From: Caenorhabditis elegans
Lineage: Eukaryota; Nematoda; Chromadorea; Rhabditida; Rhabditidae
Assembly (NCBI RefSeq): GCF_000002985.6
Contig: NC_003283.11
Coordinates: forward strand, 7,192,001-7,256,000
Reading direction: 5' to 3'
Length of the DNA: 64,000 bases
The notes beneath the pieces are model-generated. The model saw nothing but the letters and a program-made list of their open reading frames with translations, searched no databases and was not told the origin of the DNA. Position numbers and translations under genes: made by a program. Shown here in pieces: positions 47,771-60,324 of this stretch; the stretch's first letter is position 1; every line of letters begins with the position of its first letter.

Positions 47771-49296
47771 ATGAGCATACGTAAAATACAAGAAAAGTTT
47801 ACCCAAGCCCTGGGACAACACAATATTCCCGGACTCCGTTGGGTTCTGGAGGGATTCAACAAGTTGGTTTTTTTCTAATATTATTAAAATAAAAACGAAA
47901 AATGCCAAAAATGGATCACGTTGAAATTTTAGAATAGTCGCGAATTTACAGACTCAAAAATACGGTTTCAAAAAAAGCGCCTACAATTTTTGCCATTTTA
48001 GAAAATAATTATTTTTTCTCTCATTAACATTTTACAATACAATACAATAACAAATTTAATTTCAAAACGCTTTTTTTTGTTAATTTTTGAAACATTTTTT
48101 CGAAATTTCATTTTACGGAAGAACCAAAAAATCAAAAATGTTCGCTTTTCAGATTTTCACTGAGAATAAAAATATACAAAAACTGTAAAAATTGCCAACT
48201 AATTTTCGTGTCAAGACCAGGCACAACTGTTTCGGGTCAAAAACTAAAAATTTCAAAATTGTTTTTTTTGCGTTTTAAACCCTTTTTCCAAGTTCAGTAT
48301 CCGGTTACAGCAGTACTTGACTAATTTCGCGAAAATTTGGCACTTCAGTTTAAAGGGACATGCTATTTTTCTGAGCGGGTCTAGCCGATACAGGTGCCAT
48401 CAGGCATTTTTGGGTTTGATCTATAATATAAATTAAAGTTTTAGGCCGCCAGGATTTATAATAAAAGATGTAGCACCTAGAGTCACTTTTCTGCAAACAG
48501 AATATAATTGTTCAAAAATAAGTCCCCGAATATAGATAAATTGCTAATAAAATTGGAAAATGACCGTAATGTTCAGAATAGTGTGATTTGATTTTTTGGT
48601 TTAAAAACTGAACTAATCGCTTTCGGTTTATCGCATTCTTTTCTCGTTTTCTGCAAAAATTTGCAAAAGTACAAAACCGAAGAACCGTGGCTGAATGCAC
48701 TTATTAAGACCAGATTAACACAGATCTCTTGCAGCTATGATGTTCAAAGAGTGAAGGAGGTGGGTGCAGATCGTGCTGCAGCTGAATGGATTGTGAGATG
48801 TGGTGGAAGTATCAAGTTCAATCAGATCGCTGAGACGTTTGAGGATTATAATTGTTTGGTGAAAAGAACTGCACAATTGGATCCGAGACTTTCACAGGAT
48901 AATGTCACTCTGGAAACAATCAGAGCTGTCAATGCAAGTGTTACTGGATTTGGTTGTCGTCATTTTGGTAAATTATTTATAATTTGTTGCAAAGAAAACG
49001 AATAAATATTTATTTCAGAAGGCTTGACAGGAATCAAAAGTGTCTACTTCATCAAATGTAAGAATCTTCATGATTTTGGTCTTGAATACATGGGAAATCA
49101 TGTAGGAGGTCACCTGAAAACTCTTCACATTGAAGAATGCCGTCGTATCACCGAATTCGGATTGGAGCATCTAACCAAATTCTCGGCTCTTGATAAGCTT
49201 GTACTTCGCAATTTAAAGAGTGTTCACGGGAAGGAGAAAGTTCAGGAGAAGCTTCGTGGAGCACTTCCGAAGACTGATATTCAATTTGAAGTCTAA
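47771..49296 (+). CDS. DMAC2L/ATP5S (mitochondrial factor B) homologue, LRR-like (223 aa)
   Basis: Three exons: 47771-47866, 48670-48967, 49019-49296; phases close to 223 residues. Diagnostic blocks are EPWLNALI, VQRVKEVGADRAAAEWIVRC with GGSIKF, and a C-terminal leucine-rich, AMN1-like part (LTGIKSVYFIKCKNLHDFGL, LKTLHIEECRRITEFGLEHL, LDKLVLRNLKSVHGKEKVQE). These match the ATP-synthase coupling factor B family (ATP5S/DMAC2L), a matrix-side mitochondrial protein. The exon 1 donor (TTG/GTTTTT) and exon 2 acceptor (TTGCAAAAG) are both non-consensus; they are the only phase-compatible pair I find, so the N-terminal 32 residues are less certain. The ATG directly follows AAATTCAG, and the 211-bp spacing from hyls-1 suggests an operon with SL2 splicing. 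Confidence 0.8.
48209..48420. repeat. Dispersed repeat fragments in DMAC2L intron 1
   Basis: CGTGTCAAGACCAGGCACAA matches the fragment near 26,450. Further on, TTTAAAGGGACATGCTATTT and CTGAGCGGGTCTAGCCGATA then CAGGTGCCATCAGGCATTTT form a second GC-richer block that looks like transposon-derived DNA. Family not identified. Confidence 0.45.
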
Positions 49297-49422
49297 TTGA
49301 AAAACAGTGATTTTGTATGTATGTATAATAGTTTTTGGTAGACAGAATAAAAACTGATAGACCGGTTGAAATTGTTTTCCATCACACAAATGGCAATTAA
49401 AAAAGTGTACTAGTTGAAGTTT

Positions 49423-49575
49423 TACGGAAACACAAAATTCTGAGAATGCGTATTGGGCAACATATTTGACGCGCAAAATATCTCGTAGCGGAAACTAAAT
49501 ACAGTAAGTCTTTAAATGGCTACTGTAGCGCTGTGTGCCGATTCTGTGGTTTTCGCTACGAAATATTTACGGAAA
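49423..49575. repeat. Palindromic CTACAGTA repeat, truncated copy F
   Basis: The left end is complete (TTACGGAAACACAAAATTCTG, then TTTGACGCGCAAAATATCTC). The right arm is reduced to GTGGTTTTCGCTACGAAATA, so most of the centre and right arm is deleted. Confidence 0.7.
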
Positions 49576-49819
49576 TCTTGTTGAACAGATTTTTTATATA
49601 TTTTGGCGTATAGGGAACTTTAAAAGCTTTCTGAAAAAAAAAGCGAAATTGGAGACTGGAAAACTGCAGAAAAAAAATCAGTTTAGTCAGTCAAAAATGG
49701 GATAAAACACGGGGTTTTGAATGAAAAATAAATAAGCAAAAACCGTTCTTTTTCTATAAAAAGTAAATAAATACAAATTTAGTAGAAGAAACAAAGGAAA
49801 ATAAAAAAACAACACACAT

Positions 49820-50210
49820 TACGGAAAATAAAATTTTGAGAACGCGTATTGCGAAACTCATTCAACGCGCAAAGTATCTCGAAACTACAGTACTTAATTC
49901 TTTAAATGACTACTGTAGCTCTTGTGTCGATTTACGGGATTTCGATCTTCGAAATGAATTTAATTTCGAAAAGTGACAGTGATATTCCATTTTCCATTTG
50001 TTTCTTCGTATCATTTTCTCATTTTTTGCTTAATTTTAATATTCTATCAATAAATAAATTATTTTAACTCACTTCCGAAATCGAGCCCGTAAATCGATAC
50101 AAGCGCTACAGTAGTAATTTATAGAGTTACTGTAGTGTTCGCTACAAGATATTTTGCGCGGCAAATATGTTGCCCAATGCGCATTCCCAGAAGTTTGTGT
50201 TCCCATAATA
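49820..50210. repeat. Palindromic CTACAGTA repeat, copy G
   Basis: Left end TTACGGAAAATAAAATTTTG with CGCGCAAAGTATCTCG; right end GATATTTTGCGCGGCAAATA with GTTTGTGTTCCCATAAT. The centre contains TTCGAAATGAATTTAATTTC and its inverted partner. Full-length member. Confidence 0.8.
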
Positions 50211-51425
50211 CGTCAAATTATAATAGTTGTTGGTTGTATTTATCTTTTTACTCCCAAACAATTCTTAAACAGTTTTTTGATATTGTGACGATATGCATGC
50301 ACACATACCCAAACGAATAAACATATATCTTGCAGAATTTTGAAATCGAAATCTATTGGAGAGATCCTTTACACAATATAGTCGACTGTTCCTCAACCAA
50401 ATCAAATTACGTGTTGTCGATACAAAACGTCACTTTTTTGGTGACTTTCAGAATTGGAGCATTTGAGAGCAACTTCCTGCTAACACAGGTGTTTTGTCGT
50501 TAAAAAACTCATTGTCTCCAATTTTTAGATGAATTTTGCAAATCGCAAATTTCGCTGTGGCGACACCAACATTATAGAATTATTATCCTAACTGCGGCTC
50601 TCGTCTTGGTGGTCGCAATTTGCTAAACTTTTGCAATTTTGCTAGCATTTCTTTATATAGCTGGTGTTGTCTAATTTCTCATTTTTTCAGCTCCCAGTTT
50701 ATGATTGACTACAGTTCTACACGTTATAAAATACATTTTCCTTAAAAAGAGTCCAACTATCTTATCTAAAAGAGTCCAACTATCTAAAAACATTAATTTT
50801 AAATTTTTGACAAATTTGAATAAGTCAAAAAAATGTAAAAATACATGTTTGCATTTTTTTCGACATCATATAAAAATTTAAATGTAGAACGAAGAGCAAA
50901 AAAAAATTTTTTTTGATTGTGAAATTTATTCTGGGCAATGTTCAAAATAAAAACAACTAGATAAATTTGCACAACTGATAGCATGAAGAAAATAATTGCA
51001 AAAAAAATCATAAAGAGAAAGAGAGACTGGGGTGAAACGAATGGGAAAATTGGGGAAAAAAGGTAAGGTAAAAGTGTCGAAAACTAGAAGATTCGGGTAG
51101 ATCGAGGCGCAAAAAGCGGCAGCCACGAACTCTCATGGCATTGTAGATCGGAGCGATTGGTGGAGGAGCATAGGAATGAATGGTAAAAGCCAATTGGAAT
51201 GAAGAAATTGAAGAAAAAACGCCTTTTAAACAAAGGAAGCATTTTAGAAATGAGAACAGAGTGACATACAGAAAAATAATGAAAAAAACTACAAAAAGAT
51301 ACTGTACTTTCCATTGAAAAAAGTGTTGGTATTACCCCGTAATTCGGCACACGGATGATATCTTTAGAATATTATCAGTGCTCAAACAGTGAAAAATATT
51401 TGAAATTAAATGCAAAACAAAGAGA

Positions 51426-54400
51426 TTAAACAACAGCGGTGATCGCTTCTTCCATATCTGCATCTAATTTGAACATTTTCTCAGTAATCGTAGGCACCGC
51501 ATTTTGAACTGGAGTGACGAGCCGTGTGTCATGATCTGGTCCCATTTCGTAACTAAACGTCCTGTATCCTTCTAATGGTTCCGAGCAGCTTGAGAATCTA
51601 AAAATAAAACATTTGAAAGTAGTTGTTGAACAGGAAGTTTCTAATTAGTTTCGTGTCGTTCCTTTCTTAATCTTTAGAATAAAACGAATTGGATACTGGC
51701 AAAAACTTTTAAGAATGAGAGAAAATACATTTCAAGACAAAAGAATATGGCTAATAATGAATACTTCTAGGAAGGAGACCACATTTAATATCAAATAATT
51801 TATAAAAGTTTAGATATAGTCGTACTTACCTGATATTATGCTTTGGTGGAATATAGAAGATATCTCCTCTTTTAACTTCATACTGTCCAATCAGCTGATT
51901 GTCAATTGTCGCCTCTTCTAGTGTACCTTTTCCGCTGACAACTACAAAGATGGATGCGCAATCAAGAGTTGGAATCATCATTTCTTCAACAGTCTGATGT
52001 GTTCCTACTCGTATTCTATGAAGTTGGAAATCTTTACAATCTGGTGCATACATATCAACACATTCAGTCAACTTGTTCTCTGGCACCAAATAATCTTTTT
52101 GCTCTGTCATCTTGTAGTTAAGAACACTGCAAAGAGCATCTCTGTCAATGTATTTTGGAGTCATGGCGGCCCGAATCGTATTGTTTGAACATCCCACGCA
52201 TTCAACACATTCACCACTGAGATAGGCATGAAGTTCTTCAGCAGCATAATAACAACATTGTCCTGGTTCGAGAATCATGTGATTGAGGAAAAGTGGGGAG
52301 AAGATTCCAATATCATTTGGAAAATCAACCGACATTTTTCGAATCACTCCTACTGTTACTTCTTCAACTGCACCACGAAGCCCATTGTCAAGTTCGGAAA
52401 GAAGCTTTGCAATCAGGTCCTGGAAATTTAAAGTTTAAGTTAGAAAATGAAATACAAAACTTTGAAAGGATTTGCAAACAGGTTGCCAAAGTGTTTTGAA
52501 AGTTTATATCAAAATCAAGCAGTATTTAAATTTATTAATACGCAAACATTATAAAAAAAAATTGCTTCACAATTTGCTTGCCAGTTTGGTTGGTGTAGCA
52601 CTGATAACTTAATTAGTTATCTAGTTTGTAATCATTTAAAAATCCTTATGTATCGTTTTTCCCTCACGCGAAAACATTGAAAATACCGAATAAAATAGAT
52701 TTTAAAAAAAACAAAACAGAAATCGTGGTTTTCAAAAATGGGGTTTAGTAATTAAGAATCATTGAAATTTAAATAGGATGCTCGAAAAACGTTAATTGCG
52801 ATTTTCGATTCAAACATAAAAATTGTTTGAATTTAAAATATTAAATCATTAAAAAAACACCCACATGAACATCATTTCTTTCTGGAACCATCATAAATCT
52901 AAAGCAGTCCTCCAAATATTTTCTCGAGTCTTTAAATTCTGTAGATTTCTGGTCAACTGAGTTCAGATCCTTCATTTGTTGAATGCAATCTTCGAGTGGT
53001 TTAGCATACGTGTCTCCTCCGAAAAGTAACCGGAATGATGGGAAGGCTGGAATAACCAATATGTGACTAGATAATTGAGTTTCTCGGGTTCTTCTTCTTA
53101 CTTAATTGTTATGTTTGAAAACGCAAATCTTGTTCAGATGTTGAAAAGGCATTGTAAAGGCTGAACAAGGCTTTTTTCGGGTCTATCACAAATGTTGGCC
53201 GAGCTGATATAATATTTTACCCAAATTCCAAACAACTCAGGAAAAGATTGAGAAAAACATTAGAAAAAATTGGACTAGCGTTTGCCAGCGCGGCTTGGAA
53301 CAAATTTTTGCCCAAACACTGCCAACTTTTGATCCAAGTTTATACTTTTTTTTAAACTTTAACAAGACGTTGAAACTAAAACCTTAGTGTGTTCAACTTA
53401 CTCTGAAGGTTCTGCAAAATCTCTCTAGCTGGCCGGAATCCGCAAAGAAGTTCGAAACGGGTAAGTGCGTAGGCCAGCTCTGGTTTGTGATTCCTATCAG
53501 GATAGTGAATAGGGTCTTTCTCATGCAATCGGCGAGCTTGTTCCTATAAAAACTCTCGTGGTAACCAACTGCTATAATTCATTACATACTTTGGTTGGAT
53601 GAACTTGTAGTGACAAGGTGGTTCTGATCGACATCACCTTCATGATAAATGGCAAATGAATGTTCTTTGCCGAATTGTTGTTTGTCAATGGAGATGGGTT
53701 CTTTGCCAAGTACGTCGACAGTTTGGTGGAGCATTTCTTGAGCTGAGCTGGTCCATCGGGGTGGGTTCCCATCCATAGCTACAAAACGTTAAATTACTAG
53801 GCTACGAATCATGGTTTCTCTGTCTGATCACTGTGTTCAAGAACAACATCGGTTCAAAAAACCATCACCAATCAGGTTTTCCAAACACTTCTTTATCTAC
53901 AGAAGATTCGGTTTTGTCACTTTTTCCTGCAGCAGAGATCAACAGAGATTAAAAAAGTTTGCACTTTTTTAAATGGTTCAGACCAATGATTATCGGCTCC
54001 AATAAAATAACTGTATTCAAAAAAGAATGTAAAGCTTTTCAGAGGTATGTATATACATATTTACCATGAACCCTCCCTAGGTATTTATTTTAAATTGTTC
54101 CTATGTGAGCATATAGTTTACCTGTGTCATATTCCCAGGTAACATTTCATATAAATTTCAATTTTCTAGCCAATATTGGGTTTAGTAAAGTATTAAGAAA
54201 TATGGATTAATGAATGAATATAAGGAAACACGGAGTGAGGCAAAGGGAATACCAGGAAATAGGATTGAGTGAAGTCAGAATAAAATTAAATTTACATCGG
54301 GGACTCAAACCCCAAGAACATAGTTTCGCATGATATTTGATATTCAATTATTTGATAAGATGGGTGAAATAACACAAAAATCGCAGCCTTTCTCCCACGG

Positions 54401-55017
54401 GACCTACAAGGCGGTGGAGTGGAAACTTACCAAAATGTATGAAGATGTGAGCTATTTTTTAATCTGGCACTTACATACGATTTCCTAGTTTTTACGAATT
54501 GTTATAGTAATGAATAAATAATGCTTATTGTCAAAGTGTATTTTGAACTCTGTTCAGGAAAACGATTCCGATTCGATATTGTTTTATTCTTGAATTCTAT
54601 TCAAATTACTTTTTTAAGATTGAAAACTATACGAACTATTTATTGTTCGTTTATGTTTGAATCAATCTCCTATTCCAGTTTTCCATCTGACACAAAATAC
54701 TTTTTTCTTATTCCGTTTTTATTCAGAATTTTCGGAGATTTTCTAGCTGCCACTTTGGCAAGATATCTAGATCAGGCCAATGTAATGAATGTTGCTGGAA
54801 ATTAATGACGTGACCAGGAATTAGCCATAGAACAATGAGGGTGCAAGATATATAGGAAAAAGTGTTTTTTTTAATTAAAAATACTTACCTCAGCATATGG
54901 TGTCTTCTGATCAATTTGGAAACTTTCATGACCGTCTGCAAATAGTCTCGCCACCTCGCTCTCCTCACCATATTTTCCCCACGCATACTGTTTGACGTGG
55001 CATTTGAGTTGTTCCAT
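51426..55017 (-). CDS. Mannose-6-phosphate isomerase, type I (467 aa)
   Basis: Six exons: 55017-54889, 53778-53590, 53543-53402, 53046-52865, 52419-51830, 51597-51426; phases close to 467 residues. It interconverts fructose-6-phosphate and mannose-6-phosphate in the cytosol, supplying GDP-mannose for glycosylation. The N-terminus [20 protein letters not shown] and [15 protein letters not shown] are diagnostic. Zinc ligands are present: Gln and His in LSLQVHPTK, Glu in [10 protein letters not shown], His in [12 protein letters not shown]. The catalytic Arg is in [14 protein letters not shown]. Somewhat longer than human MPI (423), mainly in the middle. Intron 1 is 1.1 kb. The frame is open upstream of the chosen ATG but contains no other ATG, so the start is firm. 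A second worm paralogue is known elsewhere (recall). Confidence 0.95.
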
Positions 55018-57968
55018 TTGTGTTGTCAACGTGGCGCAGAACCCAAGATCCTGGAATTCGGTTGGAAGAGTTGTGGACGGCGCACGAAGACTAATGAAAG
55101 TATCGAGTAGATCAAAACTAGGCGATAAAAGGAGGATGACACGCTGTGCCACTAGTACTGCAAAGGAGAGGATGTTGGGGTGAAAACGGACGGGGCGAAG
55201 TGGGTCAGCGAAGCGGAGATAGATGATAGGTAGCACTTGCAACGAACGATACACAGAAATCGATGATGAAGGGGGGTGACGATGAAGCTGTGAATTTAAA
55301 GAATTGTTGGAATTTCTGAATGAGAAGAGAGATATAGAGAGTGAGAAAGAAAAAGAAGGGTAGAAGAAATTTAAGAAAAGTATGAAAAAAGATGATCAAG
55401 GGGTGGATCGAAGTGGGTGGAGAAAATGAACACTTTCAGGCTGGACATGCCTATTGGCCTTCAAAAACCTAGAATGAAAACGGTTTTGATTCGCAACAAA
55501 GATATGATGAAAAAGGTATCACATGAGAAATAAGAAAAGTGCATTTGTATCATCTCGGCGAATGCAAAAATGGGTGCGGTAAGAAAATGGGGTTACTGAT
55601 GTTTCACCTATCTTTGGCTCGATTCTCTCAAATCTTGTTAATGATGTTCTCTTAAAGTCTTGTCTCGATTACTTTTCCTAATCATCGTCACCTTCTCGAG
55701 AGTCTTTTGTCTTTTCAAACAATATCTGGTTGGAAAAGGGGCGTCCAATTCATATCGGGTCGATCGGGGGTAAACCAGTTCGTTCGCCCCCTTTCTCTCA
55801 CTCTCTGCAGTCCGAAAAAGTGTGTAATAGTGCATGAAGACAACAAAAAGAAGTGAAAAAAAGTGGGGACCAGCATCGTTGTTGCCGTCGACGATACATT
55901 TTTGTGAAAAAGAGAAGGTAGCGACTTTTGCGGAGTGGACGCTAAGAGTCGAGAAGGAGAGACAAATTGATGCATCGAGCGCCTCCCGTCTCTTCACTGA
56001 TGACGAAGTACTGTATTGGTTCTCGCTATCTATACACAGACCCCCTCTGATTTTTATCAAAACGGACGTCGTCTCCCGTCTCTTCTCTTCGTCCGCGTCG
56101 GTCCCGGCAAGGTCATCAAGAAAACGGGCATTTCATATTCCCGAAGCTCCACCCATCCCAACAGACACACTTATCCTTCTCGGTCGGCTGATCCCAACCG
56201 CTAAGGAAACGAAAGGGATCTAGGTGTTGTATAAGTATTAAGTGCACGTTGACCTACTAAGAAGTTACCAGCCTGGTTATTTGTTCTAAAAATTTAGAAT
56301 CGCAAACAATCTAGGCAAGGAAACAGGGGGTTTTTTTGACAAAATATCAAGATAGGCATGCCATCGGATACATACTCTAATTTTTCTAGGTAGAAAGTCT
56401 TTAAAAAACCTATTGTGTTTTTTTCAGGTGTTTGGCGCCAAATTCGTGTTCAACTTTCCCCAAAAGATTTTTTGGGTTCAGAAGCTTGGGAAAATCTTAA
56501 GCAAGACTTTGGCTATGGTTTATGCCGAGCAGAAGCTCAGTCCGATTTTGATCTAGCCAGTTTTCATTAAAACTCGTATGTTGTCGTTTCGAGCTTGGGT
56601 AGAAAATTGAAAAGTGTTGGATCAGGAAAAAAAAAATGCAAATTTCAGAAAATGTAGCGCTGAAAACTAGACCTTAGAAATACCAATTCGAATTTCTTAA
56701 ATTTTGAAGTGACGTCAATTCGTCACTCATGACATGGACACATTGGACGAAGAGTGAAACACAAACAAAAAAGAAGCGAAAAGGATAGAAAAAGGATGGT
56801 AACCAACAAATTACAACGACTTCGTCACGATCAACAAACTTAAATTCTGCTGCAGTCAATATTAACCTGTAAAAGCAAAGTTCAGATGCCCTCTCTCACA
56901 TCAAAAAATGGGAAAAGATACCCAAAACATATTGATCTCTCCGAAAGATCTTCAAAGAAAACACAAAGTTATCATGATAAGAATCTTTTGCGTATTTTCC
57001 GTCCCAGTCGTGGATTTCTCAATTCAAGTTTTATGAATACGTGATGTAGAGAATATAGTTCAATGTGTTTAAAATACTTTGAGCTTTATATTTATGATGA
57101 AACAGGTTCATCCATGCGTTCACATTCAAACATGCGTTTTTAAGTTCCTTAAAATGAGCAAGAATTTCATATTTTTAACAGTTTGTCACAAAAAAAAACG
57201 TTTGTATAAATACGTCCGCCTTTTCAGGAATCAATTTTCCATTTCTTTGTTATTTTTCAAAATCTCACGATTTCTAAAAATTTTTGTAGTTAATTCCACA
57301 CACAACGAAAGCACACGATAAATAAATGCATTTTTAAAATTACTCCGAAGCACATAATATATTTTAGAAAAGTTGAAGCTTCAGATACTTCATAGAACTT
57401 CTGTCGATACTTGAATGTAGGACGTATGACCTGCAAATGTCAAAAATATACTTATTTTATTCATGATATCTACAGAGTTACAATTAATTATAGAAATGTG
57501 CATAAAAATGCATGGTGCCATAAAATCTGCAACCTTGAGATAAATTGACGAATGTTTCCCAGAATGACAAAAAATGATTTCTTAACAAAACTGTTAAAAA
57601 AGGCTCATGGATCAATAAAACTGTTATCACAAATAATTTTATATAGCTTATATAGCTTTATTACATAGCTTATATAATATAGCTGCAAAAAATAAAATAG
57701 AAAACTCTGGGACCCCGTCTTTAAAAAAGGACCAAGATAGTTTTATAGTTTTTTCGTGTTTTAAACCATGTTAATTATGGTCATTGAAAAAAATTTCTTC
57801 AATTTTCCCTTAAGTTTGAACAAAAACATAAATAATTGTGTTACTGACTTTAATCCAGCAGAGAATATTATTTTCCGTTCATAAAACCGTTAGTCCTAGA
57901 ACATACATATAACTTTAATATCATTTCGAGATGATTCACCTCTCACTCCGAGCTCACACTGAGCATTA
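55018..57968. other. Upstream region of the isomerase gene, no other gene seen
   Basis: 55.0-56.3 kb is GC-richer with many CGTC/TCTC motifs and is likely promoter or 5' transcribed sequence. Open frames near 55,638-56,223 on both strands overlap each other and lack splice sites or domains. 56.3-58.0 kb is AT-rich and featureless, apart from a short direct repeat of ATAGCTTATATA at about 57,643-57,680. Confidence 0.45.
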
Positions 57969-58116
57969 ACTCGGCAGTTTGGTTCTCCTTTCTCTCCGCC
58001 TTTTTTCACCTATCTTTCGCACTATTTTTGCCTAGATTATATCGGCGAAATATAGCAGTGGAAGTGCGAAAGAAAGGTGAAGAAGTGCGAAAAATAGGAA
58101 AACCAAATTGCCGAGT
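57969..58116. repeat. Long hairpin: 55-bp arms, 39-nt loop
   Basis: The left arm (57,969-58,023) starts ACTCGGCAGTTTGGTTCTCC and ends CACCTATCTTTCGCACT. The right arm (58,063-58,116), reverse-complemented, starts ACTCGGCAATTTGGTTTTCC and ends CACCTTTCTTTCGCACT. The arms align over their whole length with few mismatches. I see no other copy in this window. It could be a MITE or a transcribed stem-loop. Confidence 0.75.
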
Positions 58117-59191
58117 AAATTCACGTTCGTTTTTAAGATATTTTAAAAGTTTTTATGAAATTGAGTGTTTCAGTGCATCCATTATATTGTTGGGAACACT
58201 TTACTGTTTTCTGTACATGAACGAAAGGTTCACAATAGCGAAGTTTGATCACTTTTGATGGAACGGATTACGGTATATGATTGTTTGAATCACACATTTA
58301 GTGACCTCGCTTTTTGTTTCTATTCTCTGTATTTTGCAACAAACAAGATTTTAGAAAAAGTGCAAAACCGTTTGTTATTCGGGGTGGCGCTAAATCGAAG
58401 AACTGCAGCGACAAGTGCTTGCACTTACTGACCAATTATAAAATAAAACCATCGAAATAAAACCATCCCTCCAAAACGAGATTATCTTCACTGCCATTAA
58501 ACTTTACAGGTTGCAGTATGGGGATTGGTGGAAATGTTCAAGTTCAAGAAATTAATAAAAACTTCGCAAACTACTATTGAATGATGGTGGCTAAAAATTA
58601 AGAACTAGACCCTTATACTCAACCATTAGAAGGTTCGTCTTGGAAATTTTCTCACAAGGAAAGGAAGTCAGTTTACCTCCGGATTTTGCAACGAGATATG
58701 TCTCATTTGAAATTTTTAGATTGTACTATCATAAAAATTTAAGCAAAAAAACCCTGAAATGACGGTACGAAATTTTTTCTTTCTTTTGATTGAGAGGGAT
58801 CACAAAGTTTTACGGTTTTTTTTGTCAATAATTTTTTTTCATTTTTCCCCATGTTTTGTCCTCTGTCGGCTAAAAAAATAAACCTACAGAAAATTTTCTT
58901 GGAATTGGCACAAACTAATAGCTGTTGAATTCTGGAAGGTAGGATAATATTCTTGGGATTCCTTGTCGCATTGTGACATTTTCAGAATTGTTCCGAGTAT
59001 CCGAAAAAAAAATCAAAATGAGCAGGAAGTAAAGACAGGAAAACCACTAGACATTTAATTTAATTTGATATGTGGATGTTATTCATGAGAAAGAAACAGA
59101 CTATTACTAAAATAATATGTAATTATGACTAACAGTAAGCAAAATAACTGGCGGTTTTTGGCTCTAGACACGCTAATAAACTATTTTTTAT
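58117..59191. other. Intergenic, nothing recognised
   Basis: AT-rich sequence without coding character. Short frames near 58,028-58,258 overlap the hairpin and are not supported. Confidence 0.45.
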
Positions 59192-59807
59192 TCACCTCAA
59201 ACAACAGAGCCTCATAACCACGCTCCAGTACAGGCTAGGCCTCTCCGTCAAAGGTGCAAGTCCCAAATGGTTCAACACTTTAGATGCTCTGAAATTTTGA
59301 AAAAAAAAGGGTTTTGTAAGTGTATTTTTTCTACGAGTTTGTCATTTCTTAAGTGTAAATTGTTGTATCTTCGAGAGTTAAGAAAATGTAGGAAAAACAC
59401 AATTTATTTTTTTCCATATTTCCTAAAAACGAAACTTCTATTTTTTTGTCACGGTGGATGAAACCTTTCGATTTTTTTGCAAATCGAATGGCAAATCGAC
59501 AGAAGGGCGAGTGTCAAATCATAACCGAGGACAAAGATTGAATAAAATTTGTTCAACTGTTAGTCTGTGGAATTTTCAGTCGCCGACTGAACGCGTTTTG
59601 TTTTTTTTTCATGTGTCTGAATAGCTCAAAGAATAACTTGACTTACGGAGCTGTTGTTGTTGTTTTCGAAATTGTAGTTATTACAGGATCTGTATTATCT
59701 GATAGCGTGGCAGGAAAGCCAACATAATCCGGTGGTATCATCCGGATACATGATTCTGTGTGGTATAGAAAAGCAATAACTGTGAAAATTATTATCCGTA
59801 TGGACAT
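59192..59807 (-). pseudogene. Remnant of a C6-domain (DUF281) secreted-protein gene
   Basis: Exon 1 (59807-59647) encodes a signal peptide (MSIRIIIFTVIAFLYHTES) followed by CIRMIPPDYVG and a Thr-rich linker (TISKTTTTAP), the standard N-terminus of nematode C6/DUF281 proteins, and ends with a good GTAAGT donor. The Cys-rich C6 domain that should follow is missing. A phase-compatible acceptor at 59,289 opens 31 codons ending in a stop at about 59,192. In another frame of that stretch, TCTFDGE resembles a C6 fragment followed by a stop. I read this as a decayed copy; a short genuine secreted peptide is the alternative. Confidence 0.5.
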
Positions 59808-60324
59808 GACTATCAGGAATAAGAATTTAGAAGTCAACTGCTTTGGATATAAAACCGAAAGTTTATTTAGTGGTTGATTACTTTTCTGCGAGTGGGATGA
59901 GGACCTACGTGCACTGGCTTATAGAACCAGTAATATTCATTGATAATGTAAGCTTAATTTAGGAAAAACCCTGATGTTTGCCAGTTTTTCGGCTTTTTTG
60001 TAAAAATTAGTACATTATTTGTATTTTAAAAAGTGCATAACTACAGTACGCCCAACTTTTATTGTTAACCTAATTTTTATTTTTCACTCCATTTCTATAC
60101 CTTTTTCCGAAAAACTACTAACGACGTAATTTTCTGAACGTCAAAACCCTTTTCCTGAAATTTTCAAAAAAAAAAGAACAAAAATCTGGCCAAAATGCCC
60201 CAAAACCACCCGTCCAACTATTATAGACAGCCATCTAAAATAATGCCTTCAAAAAATTCATTTTCAATCTAAAACATGCTTGCTAATTAGACAGTTTGGT
60301 AATTGTTTCCGATGTTTCTTCACA

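Larger units (their letters stand above)
49297..51425. other. Convergent intergenic region, mostly repeats
   Basis: No gene supported. Two CTACAGTA palindromes occupy 49.4-50.2 kb. The remainder (50.2-51.4 kb) has AT-rich sequence and minus-strand frames that lack ATG starts, splice signals and domains. Two tandem AGTCCAACTATCT units lie near 50,751-50,786. Confidence 0.5.

Noticed and set aside
54290-54330. CGGGGACTCAAACCCC resembling a tRNA T-arm on the minus strand
   Set aside because: The loop does not match the TTCRANY consensus and no acceptor stem, D-arm or anticodon arm can be folded around it.
54871-55254. N-terminal extension of mannose-6-phosphate isomerase
   Set aside because: The frame is open upstream, but it has no ATG before position 55,017 and the family's conserved N-terminus starts a few residues after that Met.
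55638-56223. Overlapping open frames on both strands in a GC-richer patch
   Set aside because: Mutually antisense, no splice sites, no domain; best explained as promoter DNA of the isomerase gene.
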